64,000 nt of DNA. Origin: Selaginella moellendorffii (Eukaryota > Streptophyta > Lycopodiopsida > Selaginellales > Selaginellaceae). The notes beneath the pieces are model-generated. The model worked only from the letters and a program-made list of their open reading frames with translations, was not told where the DNA came from and did no database searches. The stretch lies in NCBI RefSeq assembly GCF_000143415.4, contig NW_003314303.1:488094-552093 (forward strand), in the 5' to 3' direction. The position numbers were made by a program, and so were the translations under genes. This document shows positions 29,845-42,741 of the stretch, one piece after another; positions within the stretch are counted from its first letter, which is position 1; each line of letters opens with the position of its first letter.

Positions 29845-32094
29845 TGTAATGCACATGGTTTTTACCCTTTATCCTATGGTAAATTACCATAGGATAACCA
29901 TGAAGTGGAACCTCTCCATGTGTTACATATCATATGCCACATGTCATGTGCCATGTGTCCAAAGGATAGTGGTGTGGAACTCAAGTTTCAAAGCCTTGAG
30001 CCACTGAACAAAAGAATGAAGCCAAACTCCCAAGCATGAGGCCAAGGAGTGATGGCACTAAAGCATGGAATAATTCCCAAGCATTCAGCCTAAGGAGCGA
30101 AGGGACAGGAGTACGAAGTGACTTGGAACAGTCCTAGAGCATCTAACATCCCAATGTTAGGACTAGCATGCAAAATGGAGCCAAACAGAATCTAGCACTA
30201 CCTTAACATACTGGTGGTTTAACACGAGGACATGGGTACTCCATTAGTTAGCATGGTGTGGAGTTTGGGCTTAGACCCAAGCCAGATGCAGAACAAGGAC
30301 AGGCATGCAAGAGGGAGATAAACTATGCCTTAGGTTGGTTGGCTATGCTCGACCTACCCACTATCCCTACTATACATTTGGAACCCCTTATATTATAAGT
30401 TGCAAATTTTTCCTTTCCATTTTGCTAGCTTACCTTGTCTATCCGACCACCACGGCCTTGGCCTTAGTTAAGTTCCCTTCCCAAGGTTCTCACATATTGT
30501 ACTAACTCCTACTTGGTCTTACTTGGTTTCAGCAACTCATTACACAAACAACGGAGTGTTAACCATCCATCCACGGATTCCCAAATTCTTTCCTAATACC
30601 CCTCCCCAGGTTAAATTGGATTTAAGGTTCGGCTACACTCCTCACAGGCACAAGTAGCTAAGCACACCAAGCCTCTAGGTTCTTAACATTTCTTGGTACA
30701 ACAAGGTTTGATCATAGGACTCTTTAAATCCCAAGTCTTAAGTGCAACACTTGCTTCGGGACACTAAGGGGGAACACCGTGGCCTAACACCCCAATATGG
30801 GTACCCCTACTCCCCCACTTCCATCTCGAAGGGAAGGTCCAAGCCCATAGGAAGAGGTGAGGACCAATGAGATATAAGGTACTCAAGTGGGGCACCACTT
30901 CACATAAGTCAGGAGTACTGCAGTCGGTTTCCCTTTTGGGAGTGGGAGCTGCTCTTGAGCACTTCCTTGGGTGGACCCTCCAGCACCACCCAAGTCCATG
31001 TTCACTCCCACCCAAGGCCCCTTAACCCCAATCTCAACCTCAAGTCAGTTTGAAAACACCACTAGAGAGTTCCTTCAAGATTGATTCCTAGACCTCACTA
31101 TCCCTACTATACTTTTAAAACCCCTTGCAGCCCCCTACAACCTCCCCAGGAGACACACGCTTTGGGCTTTCACCCCACGACCTGTATTAGTATTCGGACT
31201 CGATCTCAGACTCGATTTGGGACTCAACATCAGACTCGGTCTTGGACTTGATCTTGGACTTGATCTCAAGCCTGACCTCGAACTCTGTCTTAGACTAGAT
31301 CTCGGACTTGGTCTTGGACTTGGTCTCGAACTCGGTACTCGGTCTTGAACTCGGTCTCAGAATCGGTCTTGGACTCGACCTTGGACTCGGTCTTGAACTC
31401 AGTCTTAGAGTCAGTCTTGGATTCGATCTCAGACTCAATCTCATCTGATAAAATCTTTATCATTTTGGTCATGCTTTTGGGGATCCTTTAGGTTACAACA
31501 CCTCAGAGAGTTAGTTCCTTACACACTAAGGAACACATGCTTTGGGTTTTCACCCCAAGCCTCCCTTAATACCAGGAGTTTATCTTTGGGACAAGCTAAA
31601 AATTTACTAATTATATAATGTTCTTAGATTGCGAATTTGGACACGGGACGAACACCATTGTGTTCAGGACAATTTCTACATTCCATAGATATGCTAAATG
31701 AGCAAATTTAAATACTTCCCATAAATAGCATTTGGGAACTAACACAAAGGGCATGATAGCGAGGGTGCTTGGTAGACATAGTAAGCTATCATCCAGTGTT
31801 ATTGAGGGACTAATCTGAATATGCGAGGGTTATTGTCATTAGCCAGTGCAAGACATAACGAGACAAGAATTCCTTACCGGGCTAAGTATGCTTAGCTAAT
31901 AACACGTAGGAATTCCGTCCTTATGCTTGTCTAGTCTAAGTACACTCAAAATGCCCAGTTAACTCTAGTAGCACAAGAGGGACTAATAAAAGGTCCAGCA
32001 ATACCGACCTCGTACCATTGTGGCAGTAAAGAAAGAGTGTCTGTAAGGACTAGCCGATAGGTAACCTTCGATACCCGAAGTAACATTCGCAACA
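29845..32094 (-). repeat. Element D 3' LTR, interrupted by a solo A LTR
   Basis: The outer parts 29845-30393 and 31524-32094 together match the uninterrupted solo LTR at 41591-42736. The insertion falls inside the conserved GGGTGAAAGCCC...TATAGTAGGG module. Confidence 0.8.
30394..31523 (-). mobile_element. Solo LTR of family A, minus strand
   Basis: About 1130 bp. Starts, read on minus, at TGTAAGGAAC (31523) and ends about TTGCAACTTATA (30394). It holds the purine tandem repeat (31190-31450) and the conserved module (about 31100-31185). It is more diverged than the two LTRs of element A. No internal sequence, hence a solo LTR. A short TSD is not clear. Confidence 0.8.
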
Positions 32095-35000
32095 CTGTCC
32101 CCCCTTAGGGAAGATCGACGTCCTCATTGATACATACTCCAATCTAGAATACCGCCAAGGAAATAACTCTAGAAAAAGTTCATGGTATTCACACTATGTG
32201 AGAAATGCACCAACTTAAATAAGTTAAGAGGCAATCTCTTTGTCTAATGCGGATGCGCTACCAACTTAGACACTTTCTAGCCGTTTCCGACAAGAAAATA
32301 ATCAACGAAGTTAGCCACCCTTGCTGTTCTAGGTGTCACCTAGCTTACAAAAGTGTGATACACCCTTACCCGCAGGGATATATAAAGAGAAGTCAAAGGC
32401 CCCAACCCTCATAAGTAAAGACCAAACCTGTTGGTAAAGTTTAAATAGACTATTGTAAATAGGTAGTTAGAGTTGTTTACACGGTCACACCCTTTTAATG
32501 GAATAAGGAACATCAATAGAGAGGTGTGTTATGTTACCAGTCGACAGTAGCTACTCCATGACTAATGATTTTACCATGCACATGAAGTGCCAAAGCCAGT
32601 TTATCTATACTGACCCAAACTCAAAGTTCAATAAATGGACAATATCAAAGTCATAGATAATGATAGCTTAGAGACTTAATTATTAGTGAATAAAGCTTAG
32701 GTTAGAACACAAAAGTATTCCAAGTAAGTTATCATTTAATAAACCAGTATTAGAGTATAGGAACCACCAAAATCATTATAGTTGGAAAACATAAGATTTA
32801 TTATCCAACAAAATTCAATAGCCAGTGTATCATGAATAAAACTCAATGATAAAACTTAACTGCTAAAGATTGTAAACAACATGCCAAACAACTTATAAAA
32901 GACAACTCAAAGAACACAAAGTATTATTGATTAGCAAGCAAAATACTCGCGAATGTATCATCCGAAGGAAATAACATCCCAATATATCAAAAGCAACTAT
33001 AGCAATAATCAACAGAACAGAATGAATGTTGCAAGACTAACAAACATGCATTCATGCTAACTATCACACTAGCTAATCTAAATAGATCTTGATCAACAAT
33101 ACCAAGGAACCAAAATTACAAGCAAGCATTAGTAACATCCTATCAATATCTCAAACCCAAGAGACCAATCTAGAGCAAATCACAAAGAACATATGGTTTT
33201 GCAAAAAACTAAAAGCCATCAAAGAGAATAATTAACTATCATGAAAGACCATTAATCATCCCATTAATAGAGAGATGCATAATCATCATTGAAGAAATAA
33301 TCTACCATCCTAAAGAATAGCAGATTATTCACCACTAGCAACAACTAATCAAAATCATTGACAAAGATAATCAACTATCTTAGATGATAGTCAATCATTA
33401 CCCATGATTGTCAGATGCAAATACTAACTTCAATGTTGAAATTATGAGCCAAAATGCCTTCCCTAACAACTTTTAACAAATGGAATAATGAACATAAAAA
33501 TTCAAAGAACCAAAAGCTCGAAGAAGCCTATAGCTAAGTTGTGCTTAATAATGATCACGAGTTTCAAATGAACTAATTTCAATGCTAAAGAAGAAATCAT
33601 GGTACAACTAACAATATCTTCCTTAACACATCTATAAACTAAACTTCATAATGCAAAACTAATGAAGAATATATCTGCATCAATTCAAAAACTAAGCATA
33701 ATAGAGTTATACTTAACAAGTGATTATCAAACCAATCCTCCATGAATCCATCCTCAATAGTAAGACATAACTCACTTTATAACAAGCACAAGAAGAATCA
33801 TTAATGATCAATATATTCCAACTCAAATCCAACAAGGATTCAAACATTCCAATATCAATCACTAACTTTTCCTCTCGTAAAGGTAGTATAGTCCACAACT
33901 AAATCACTTTTCAAGGAAAAGCTAAAGCTCAACCCCTACTAAATAATCTCGTCTAAAACACAACTATCTCAAACTTGCTACTCAATTCGTTTGAATGTCA
34001 ATACAGTTGCTAACTAGCAAATGCATGAATACTAATAACAGAAAGCTACAACCAAATTATCAACATTATCTTCATCAAGACTAATGAAACTTAATATCAA
34101 TCCTACGGAGAGACATCTCATTTCACTTGAATCTCAACATCAATAATGTCAATAACAAGACATTACTTTAATGCCATTAACACCAGAATAAAGCTAAAAG
34201 AAAGCAAGAGTGAATCACCACTCAAAACCCTCTAGCAGCTAAGCTAACCAAAGTTGAAGATACCTTAATTAGTATTTGAGACCAATCCTTCAATAATACT
34301 CAGGTACAGATAACACATTATCAAAGAGTGATTCACCGTATCCAAGACTCAATGAAATCCAACATCACAAACTAAACGCAACCAAATGACATTGACAAAG
34401 GTAAAATCGATATGTTAACATGGGAAAAACCATGTAAGTCTAACGACATGATTCTCCGCAACATCATCCAGTAAAGCAAGCTCATCACTACTAAATCATC
34501 ATCAAATAAAGCAAGTGTCAAATAATCCTTGACAAAGTCTACAAATAATCATTAGCTACCAAGTAACCAACAATCACTCTTTTAACTTGTCTTCACAAGA
34601 CCCAAACACTAAATTCATGCTATCGTGTCATATACTTGTCCAACATGAACATAATACCTCAGGCACGAGATAAAGATTCATGGACAAGCATGAACTAAAT
34701 GATTATTCAAATCCAACTCAATCGCAATAAGCTTACTAATGCATTTAGCCAACGGCTCTAAGCATGCCTCAAAAAGGCTAGTTATGCATGATCAACACTT
34801 AGTTGAAACTAAAGTGAAGACTATGAGATGGATTCATATTGGTACACAACCTTCTCATAGCCAAAGCTATAATACAGGTACCAACATCTCAACCTCAAAC
34901 AACTAAGTTGGACATCACCATCCTCAGCCAAGGCGCAGGGCCACCAAGACCAAGTCAAGATCAGTGAGAGCTCACTATTCTTATAGAGTTTAACAAAATG

Positions 35001-37043
35001 CAAGGTGCAACCTGCCATCTAGTAAAGTGCTACAGTAAAAAGGCACAAAGGTCACCCTTCTTAAAAAAGCACATAGCCACTTTTTTACACCAACTCTAGA
35101 CTCTATCTAACTTAATTGCCTTTAGCATCCCTTTTAGGCCGCATCATACAAACTACCTATTAAAATCTAAGCTAACCAAAGTCAACTCTAACTCCTTCAC
35201 TAATTTGTATTGGCTTTTGAAAATGGAATGGTTTTCCGGCAAAGTTATCAACAGATGAACCATTGAAAAAGCACAAGAAAATTTGTGGAAAATTTTCCAT
35301 CCTAGAGAAAGAATGACTCTCAGTCTAAGAATGCAAACTTCCAAGACTTAACCAACTTCATCCTATTAACAACTTCACATAAGTTTACTTATGACCCATA
35401 GTATGCTTAAGCCTTGAACATCATGCTTATATTTTGACATCTAACAACGACATCCACAAAATGCAAAATGAACATCTAACATTTGATCACGAAGACTACA
35501 TCTTTAGATATTTATATTGCACTTAACACTCATCTTCAATCACCTTCAAAATCCAATGTGAAGCTAAAAACTAACAAAGAAAATGATATGGAAAATCAAG
35601 CTCTAAGGAAAATTCCTCATCACTCGAACCAACGATGCCACTTCCACTAACACAAGTGATAGCGATGTCAATGCCTTAATTACACATCTTCTCCATCCAA
35701 CAATTTACTCTAAGTGCTAACAAATAAACCGATAATCTATAACAAATAAATATTATAATCCTTTCCAACACCTAATGGGCAAACCCTCAAGGAAATAAAG
35801 CACTAACTTAACTTTAGTATATCATAGATCATTATTGAGAACCTAGTCAAAGCTATTATAATGCTACTATGTATAAGTAGACTAGCTTTATTATCAACCA
35901 CTTTGGGGTTGATCATCGTTTAACCAAGCAACTTGACAAACACATTGCTCATTATCACATGGATATGATATAAAATCACAATGACTTGATCATCAATTGA
36001 GCAATACCACAAGCAACGCCCATGTCATTACTTCAAAAGTTTACGAGTATCAAATACTAACCTAATTCAACAAAATGCAACATAAATGGCACACTCCACT
36101 GATAGAGATTTACAACCACTAACTTTTGTTTATAACACAGACAAGCTCATGCCACTCTCTATTTGACCAAACTCAAAACTAATCCAACACCAAGATATTA
36201 TAGGAGTAATAATAAAGTTCTTTAAAAAAGAATTAAACATTGTAACCTAAGTTTTCAATAACAAGCCTAGAAAAAATGGTTTGATGCTTCATTGTTATCC
36301 ATCCCATGATTCACCACTTATAAGATCATCATAACCAATATGTATCAAGATAGGGATTCTTGATTGCATGATATAAACATGAGCAATAAGTCATACCTTG
36401 TTGCAAATCATTTCTTTAAAAAGAGAAAATGATTTATGTGTTTGATCCTTCGTCTCTGATGACTCTTTTTTTTATCTTAACTTTGACCAAACCTCAAACT
36501 TGCTTTCGCACTGCCTTTTAATCTAATTTAACAAAAGTTTATGAGAGAGTATAGCAATAACTATTTGAACCAATAGACTTATCCATGCAATCTTGATTGA
36601 TCCACTTCTAATTATGCCTAGGAATGATCCACTAGTATCATGCTAAATAGCTACGGACTAGCCTATTTACCACTCATAGCAAACCCAAGGGAGGTTTACT
36701 TTTACCCATGGTACAAGGAACAATTCATGGAACCATCGATAGGCTAGCATTAATCCTGCCAACTCAAAGTGTAACCTTGAGTTAATAATGTGCCTCACTC
36801 ATGAGCCCAAGTGTAAACTCATGCAAAATGGTATATCTCTGTCCACCTTATGAGCCCAAGAGCAAGCTCACATAATACAATACAAAAAGGCAATTAAAAT
36901 CTATACCCAAGGAACAATTGCAAAGTCTTAGCACCTAAATATGTACCCACTCAGATAATTTTTTTCATCTTTGCATATGTAATGAGATTAGTTGCCCAAT
37001 CTCATTGGATAGTACTCACCAAGATTCATCCTCTGATACTAAA
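32095..37043 (-). other. Element D internal region, AT-rich, no recognised genes
   Basis: Nearly 5 kb, strongly A/T rich. Only the first 350 bp next to the left LTR resemble the corresponding region of the coding element D2 (compare 32290-32440 with 52080-52230). I find no capsid, protease, RT, RNase H or integrase motif on either strand; open frames are short (longest 60-66 codons) and unconvincing. Best read as the filler of a large non-autonomous derivative, or coding sequence decayed past recognition. Confidence 0.6.
37029..37043 (-). other. Primer-binding site of element D
   Basis: On the minus strand TTTAGTATCAGAGGA follows the LTR end, close to TGGTATCAGAGC, the initiator tRNA-Met primer site of most plant LTR elements. 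Confidence 0.65.
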
Positions 37044-37511
37044 TGTAGCACATATGATTTTTACCCTTTATCCTATGGTGAATTACTATAGGATAATTGG
37101 AACCTAAGCCCTCCATATGCCACATGTTATATGCCACGTGTCCAAAGGATAGTGGTGTGGAACCCGAGTTTTAGGACCTTGGGCCACTGAATAAAAGAAC
37201 GGAGTCAAACTCCCAAGCATGAAGCCAAGGAGTGATGGCATTAAAGCATGGAACAACTCCCAAGCATTCAGCCCAAGGAGCAAAGGGATAGAAGCACGGA
37301 GCAATTAGGAATAGTCTTAGAGCATTTAACATCCCAATGCCAAGACTAGCATGCAAAACAGAGCTAAACGGAGTTTAGCGCTATTTCAGCATACTGGTGG
37401 CCTAATGCGAGGACATGGGTACTCCACTATCTAGCATGGTGTGGAATTTAGGCTTAGACCCAAGCCGGATGCAAAACAAGGACAAATATGCAAGTGAGAG
37501 CTAGACTATAC
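37044..37511 (-). repeat. Element D 5' LTR, first part
   Basis: Matches the end of the solo LTR. It is interrupted at TATAC (37507-37511) by element F and continues after 45846. Confidence 0.8.
37507..37511. repeat. Target-site duplication of element F, left (TATAC)
   Basis: Repeated at 45842-45846. Joining them restores the D LTR reading GAGCTAGACTATACCTCAAG. Confidence 0.9.
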
Positions 37512-37918
37512 TGTGAGACACAAAATCCCTAAGCCCTAAAGTGGAGCCGGAAAGGGTGCCACGTGGTAGTGGCCGAAGCGAAAGCCAAACAAGTGTAACA
37601 CGTTTGGACTAAAAGCTCTGACTTGGAAGGTCAAGAGCAGGAGTGGAACTCCCAACAAAGTGCTCAAGGAGCGAGCACGAAGCGAGCAATAAGCAAGGCT
37701 CTAAAAAGGGACCCAAAAAGGACCAACACATGACACGTGGAAGTGTCTGAGATGGAGTTCGAGATGGACCCGAAGTGGAGTCTGAGGTGGACCGAGACGG
37801 AGTCCGAGATGGACCCGAGATGGAGTCCAAGATGGAGTCCGACATGGACCCGAGATGGAGTCCGAGATGGAGTCCGAGAAGGACCCGAGATGGAGTCCGA
37901 GGTCGAGACCGAGACCGG

Positions 37919-37953
<35 letters not shown>

Positions 37954-39047
37954 GGACCGAGACCGGGACCGAGACCGAGACCGAGGCCAAGGCTGAGACC
38001 GAGCCTGAGTCTGAGTCCAAGTCCGAGTCTGAGTCCGAGTTCGAGTCTGAGAGGGTGAAAGCCCAAAGCGTTTGTCTCCCAGACCCTGGGGGGTTTGGTG
38101 AGCTCCAAAAGTATGGTAGGGGGAGGACTGTAGTGGAGCCAGTTTGGCCAGGAAAGGCCAGTTTGGCCTAGGAAGGCCAGACCCAGTGTTGGGTGATGAA
38201 CTGACCACTGGGAAGTCCAAGACTAGAGTGAATACGAATCGACAAGCGGGGTAGCTTGGTGAAGTGTTCAAGAGCCGGCTCTAGTTCCCCCAGGAGATCG
38301 ACTGGCCGATGCTCCCAGTCCAAGTGTGGGTGGCACTACCTACTTGGATACCAGGTGTGGCTCAACGGAACCTCGCTCTAAGCCCATGGCTAGAGCACCC
38401 AAAGGCGGAAGGCGGGGAGAGTACCCAGGTGGCTCGCGTAAGGCCACAGTGTTCCGAAGTGTTGTCCCCAAGTCCCAGACTGTGGAAAGGAAAAGGAGCA
38501 GTCCTTTGGTGTGGTGGCCAAGGATATGGTCACGTGGTGAGAAAGTCCCAGAGGACCATGGAACTTAGTGGTCAGGCTTGTGGGCCTCGACCTAGTGGTA
38601 GTGTTGGCAAACACGGCCAAGGGCAAAAAGGGACTTAGTGGGGATTGACAGAGGGATATTGGGGAAGGCTGTTCCCCTTGTCGGTGGGCATCCTAAGGAT
38701 GCTAAGGAGTGGATCTGGGATGACCACTCACGGATGGTTGGCCCAGTCTTAGAGAGACAAGACTGTGTGGCAAGTGGTATTGGACTACCAATGCGGCAAA
38801 GGTGATTGGGCATGGCCTTAGCGTAACAGGCTGCTATGTTGGTGGTACCTTTGAGTGTCGGTCATGGGATCGGACACGTGGAGCACTTGGACCAGGTGCA
38901 AGGGTTGAGTGGCATGGATGCCATTCTTGGGGCTAGCAAGTCCCAAGTCCTGAATTGGACTTATGGAGGTTGTGAATGAGACTCCTCCAAGTGGTCGGAG
39001 GTGTGGTTAAGTGACTAAAGTAGAATGGAAAAATTTAGTCACTTACA
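37512..39047 (+). repeat. Element F 5' LTR
   Basis: About 1536 bp, TGTGAGACACAAAATCC to AGTCACTTACA. Contains GAGATGGAGTCC and CCGAGA tandem repeats (37745-38055) and the conserved LTR module (about 38050-38125). Confidence 0.9.
37745..38055. repeat. Purine tandem repeat in LTR F (GAGATGGAGTCC and CCGAGA units)
   Basis: A 12-bp unit array followed by nearly pure CCGAGA hexamers (37905-37985). The counterpart in the 3' LTR (44525-44870) differs in repeat number and lacks the hexamer run, showing array turnover after insertion. Confidence 0.85.
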
Positions 39048-39050
39048 ACT

Positions 39051-39062
39051 TGGTATCGGAGC
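39051..39062 (+). other. Primer-binding site of element F
   Basis: TGGTATCGGAGC four bases after the LTR end. Identical to the A site at 8569-8580. Confidence 0.8.
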
Positions 39063-41590
39063 TGTTCCTTAGTCCGACTTTTATTGGTGCTCAAGTATAT
39101 CACTATTGATGTTGGCATCGGAAGGTCCTAGGAGTGGGCCTATCTTTGAGGAGTAGCATGTCGAAAGGACATGGCTCTCCACCCAAGTTCATGCGTGAAC
39201 TTGGGCATGATATGGTGGATAAAAAAGGGCCAATAATGGAACGACTTTGGGATCTTGGGAACAGTATGTGGTTTTCCTCAGAGAGTTGAGGATGTGATCC
39301 AGATGAGCATTTGACTTAGCAAACTGGCTAATGTAGTTGTGGTAAACAACTATAGTTGGGATCACGGGAAAGATAAAGACTCCAAAACAATAAAGGAGTC
39401 ACAAGATTATCCTCACATAGTTGAGGTTGGTGCTCATGAATGTGAGACCAGAAGTAATGACTGTGGGAGGTCAAATACAGAAGAGGACCCAAGTGCTTGA
39501 AATGGTAGCCGGGGCTACCTTTAATAAATGCTGGAACAACCCAAGGAATTGGGGGGTGTACTTAGAGATGAGTTGGTATTCTCATTACATGGACAAGTAG
39601 TCCTAAGGGGCAAAGGTTGCCCCAGAGAACAAAATCAAGTGTCAGAGTAACACTTGTGAAAATGGTCCTTGTGAGTAGGACATGAATGCAAGAAGTGTAT
39701 TCCAGTGAGCTAGTGCACCACAAGTAGGACCTTACGGGTTTGTGGATTAACCAAGTCCAAAACTGCTAGATGACTCAAGTAGAGTCAAGGAATGGTCCTA
39801 AAGGACTGATGGAACCATTTGGACTGAGGTGTGTGGTACACCACGAAGGATGGGGAGGATCATAGGATCCAAGGATGAGAACAGAGGGTATCTCATCGAT
39901 GGCAAAATATGCTATGCTAAAATCGTGGGAAAGGTGTTCCCAAAAGAAAACAACTTTGACACAAAGTTGTGTGTGACCTCTATGGTGCTGTGCTAACGGA
40001 TGGTTGGCATGAGAAAGAGTGGTATTCGTCTTGGCAAAGACTTAGACACAAAGAAGAAGTGTCATAAAGGTAGGCTCGTGGAGCCGATGGTGTGGAGACA
40101 CCAAATGTGCCAAGGTGTGATACCTTGAGGCTATGTTGGTGGGTTCATGAGAACCCCTTGCCAAAGGAATCCCAATGGACATAAGAATGGCATAGCCTAA
40201 GCTACAGAGCATGTAGTTGGAGTGGTGACCTAGATAATGATGGAGGTGTGGAAGCACCAGCAATGAGTTGTAGGACTTGACAACTATGAGGCAACTAAGC
40301 AAGAGGTGCAAAATAATTGGTTAAACGGGTAGAAGGTAGCTACCCAATCCTTCTTAATGGCATAAGGAAGTTGGATATACCCTTACGGAGGATAAACTGC
40401 TTATGTTGCGATATAGTAAGTCAATATCATAAAAGGAAATACTCATTGTCAAGGAAGCCGTCATTGGGACACCCGAACACTCTAGAACAGTGTTTGATGT
40501 CGCGAGGGCAATAGATAAGGCCCAAGGGACTAAGTCCCTAGCGAATGATGGATAGAAGGTGCTATCCAAATGTCCAAGGTGGCAGAGACAGGAGAAGACT
40601 ACTCGAATTGGACAAAGCCAGAAAATGGAATTTTGGCAAGGCTAGCGATGGGCATGTAAAGGCTCGTAAGCAACAACGTTAATCCCGATGTGTGGGATTA
40701 TAGGGTGAGCATACCTGGATTGAGGAACCACTCCCTAGGCTATCGGGTAGGTTCATCCCCAAGAATACTTACTAAGGCATGATAGAAAGTGCAAAACTAT
40801 CCTCCTGGTCTGGAGGAGAATGACTGAAGGAAAGGTGTGAAGCCAAAAGCAAAAAGTAAAGGGATAGAACTGAACCATAGGAATCGAAGGGCATAACCAA
40901 GGTTGGTTATGCCAGCTGGGAGTGGAGAATCAAGTGGGGGCTCAAGGGTGTTGTCGCTCGCAACCGTGATGCCATGGAAAGTCTAAAATATGGAATTGTC
41001 CATGTTAGACTACATGGTAATTGGAAAGCTTGCAAAAAGGGAGGCCTTAGCAGCTAAGGGACAGAGTTCCTTCAAGGTTCCCAAAGACGATTCTAGGTAG
41101 TTTAGTACCTAGAAGGGCCAAATGTAAATGGTTCATGGAACGTGCGAAACTAGAGTGGTGCAGCAGAAGCGTGGTCTTGAAGCTTGCCATGAGGCAAGGC
41201 TATCAAGGTTCGGGAAGTAGTTCCCAAGTGTTCAAAGAGAGGGCTTTGAACGAAAGTCGATGGTCAAGGACTTTCACGCTTATGCAGGAACCATGTTACG
41301 TTGGTCGGAGGACTTGCCAAGCGAGATTGGCAAGTCGGGGGAACAAATACCCTAGTTGAAGGTGATAACTTCAAAAGGGTGGGCCATGGGGCCAAGCATG
41401 GAGGAGTCCATGCATGATCAAAGACGTGTCAAGTGAGAGGACTTGGCAGTGTGGAGGAACTAGGTTCCTAAGCTGTGATCTATAGTGCGCTTTAAGTATA
41501 AATTGGTGCACCGGCGTGGGGAGTCACGCCAGGCATCTAGTGTGATGCCGTCCGTAGATGCATATACGGAGGTTGGGTTTGAGTCCCAAC
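39063..41590 (+). other. Element F internal region, left part, no recognised genes
   Basis: 2.5 kb with many stops and no capsid, protease or RT motif. The end (41513-41590) is a run of four hairpins: GGCGTG/CACGCC, GGCATC/GATGCC, CCGTA/TACGG and the T-arm-like GTTGGG-TTTGAGT-CCCAAC. Confidence 0.65.
41513..41590 (+). other. Hairpin array in element F 3' UTR
   Basis: Perfect stems at 41513-41518/41525-41530, 41532-41537/41544-41549, 41552-41556/41565-41569 and 41572-41577/41585-41590. Same order as in element A (7003-7085) with altered but still pairing bases in stems 1 and 2. Confidence 0.65.
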
Positions 41591-42736
41591 TGTCGCGAAT
41601 GTGACTTCAGGTATCGAAAGTTACCTGTCGGCCAGTCCTTACGGACACTCTTACCTTACTGCCACGATGGCAGGAGGTCGGTATTGCTGGACCCGTTATC
41701 AGTTCCCACTTGAACTAGTTGAGAAACTGGTCAATGAACATGCACTTAGATTGGATAAACATAAGGTAGGAACCCTATGTGTTTCTTGCTGAGCATACTC
41801 GGCCTGGTTTGAGAAACTTGTGTCATTGGCTTGCACTTGCTAGTATCAAGAACCCCTGCGATATTGAGATTGGTCCCTCAACATCGCTAGATGATAGCTT
41901 ACCGTGTCTGCCAAACACCCTCGCTATCATGCCCTTTGTGTTAGTCTTAATTCGTCCCAAATGCTATTTATGGAAAGTGTCCAGATTTGCTCATTTGGCA
42001 TATCTACAGAATGTAGAGATCGTCCTGTACACAATGGTGTTTGTCCCATGTCCAAATTCGCAATCTAGGGACATTCCATAATTAGTAAGTTTCGAGCTTG
42101 TCCCAGAGACTAACTCCTGATACTAAGGGAGGCTTGGGGTGAAAGCCCAAAGCGTGTGTTCCTCAAGGGGGGGGGGGGGGCTATGGGGGGTTCCAAATGT
42201 ATAGTAGGGATAGTGGGTAGGTCGGGCATGGCCGACCAACCTGAGGCATAGTCTAGCTCCCGCTTGCATGCCTATCCTTGTTCTGCGTCCGGCTTGGGTC
42301 TAAGCCCAAGTTCCATTCCATGCTAGCTGGTGGAGTACCCATATCCTCACGTTAGGCCACCGGTATGCCGAAATAGTGCCAGACTCCGTTTGGCTCCGTT
42401 TTGCGTGCTGGTCCTGGCAATGGGATGCTGGTTGCTCCAGGACTGTTCCAAGTCACTCCAGGCCCCTGTCCCTTCGCTCCTTGGGCTGTATGCTTGGGAG
42501 TTGCTCCGTGGTTCGGTTCCATCACTCCTTGGCTCCATGCTTGGGAGTTTGGCACCGTTCATTCGTTCAGTGGCCCAAGGCCCTGAACCTCGAATTCCTA
42601 TGGACACGTGGCATGGACACGTGGCATGTGACACGTGGCATCTGTCACGTGGCACAAAGAGGCTTTAGGTTCCGCTTCGTGGTGTTATCCTATGGTAAAT
42701 CACCATAGGATAAAGGGTCAAAACCACGTGCGCTAC
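41591..42736 (+). mobile_element. Solo LTR of family D, plus strand
   Basis: 1146 bp, TGTCGCGAATG to GCGCTACA, flanked by TSD CCAAC (41586-41590 and 42737-42741). The uninterrupted sequence defines the D LTR and shows that the two D LTR halves elsewhere in the window are split. Contains a 14-G run (42167-42180) and the conserved module (about 42130-42215). Confidence 0.9.
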
Positions 42737-42741
42737 ACCAA

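Noticed and set aside
42347-42708. Overlapping open frames of about 100 codons in the solo D LTR
   Set aside because: They are non-coding LTR sequence, on both strands, without similarity to known domains.
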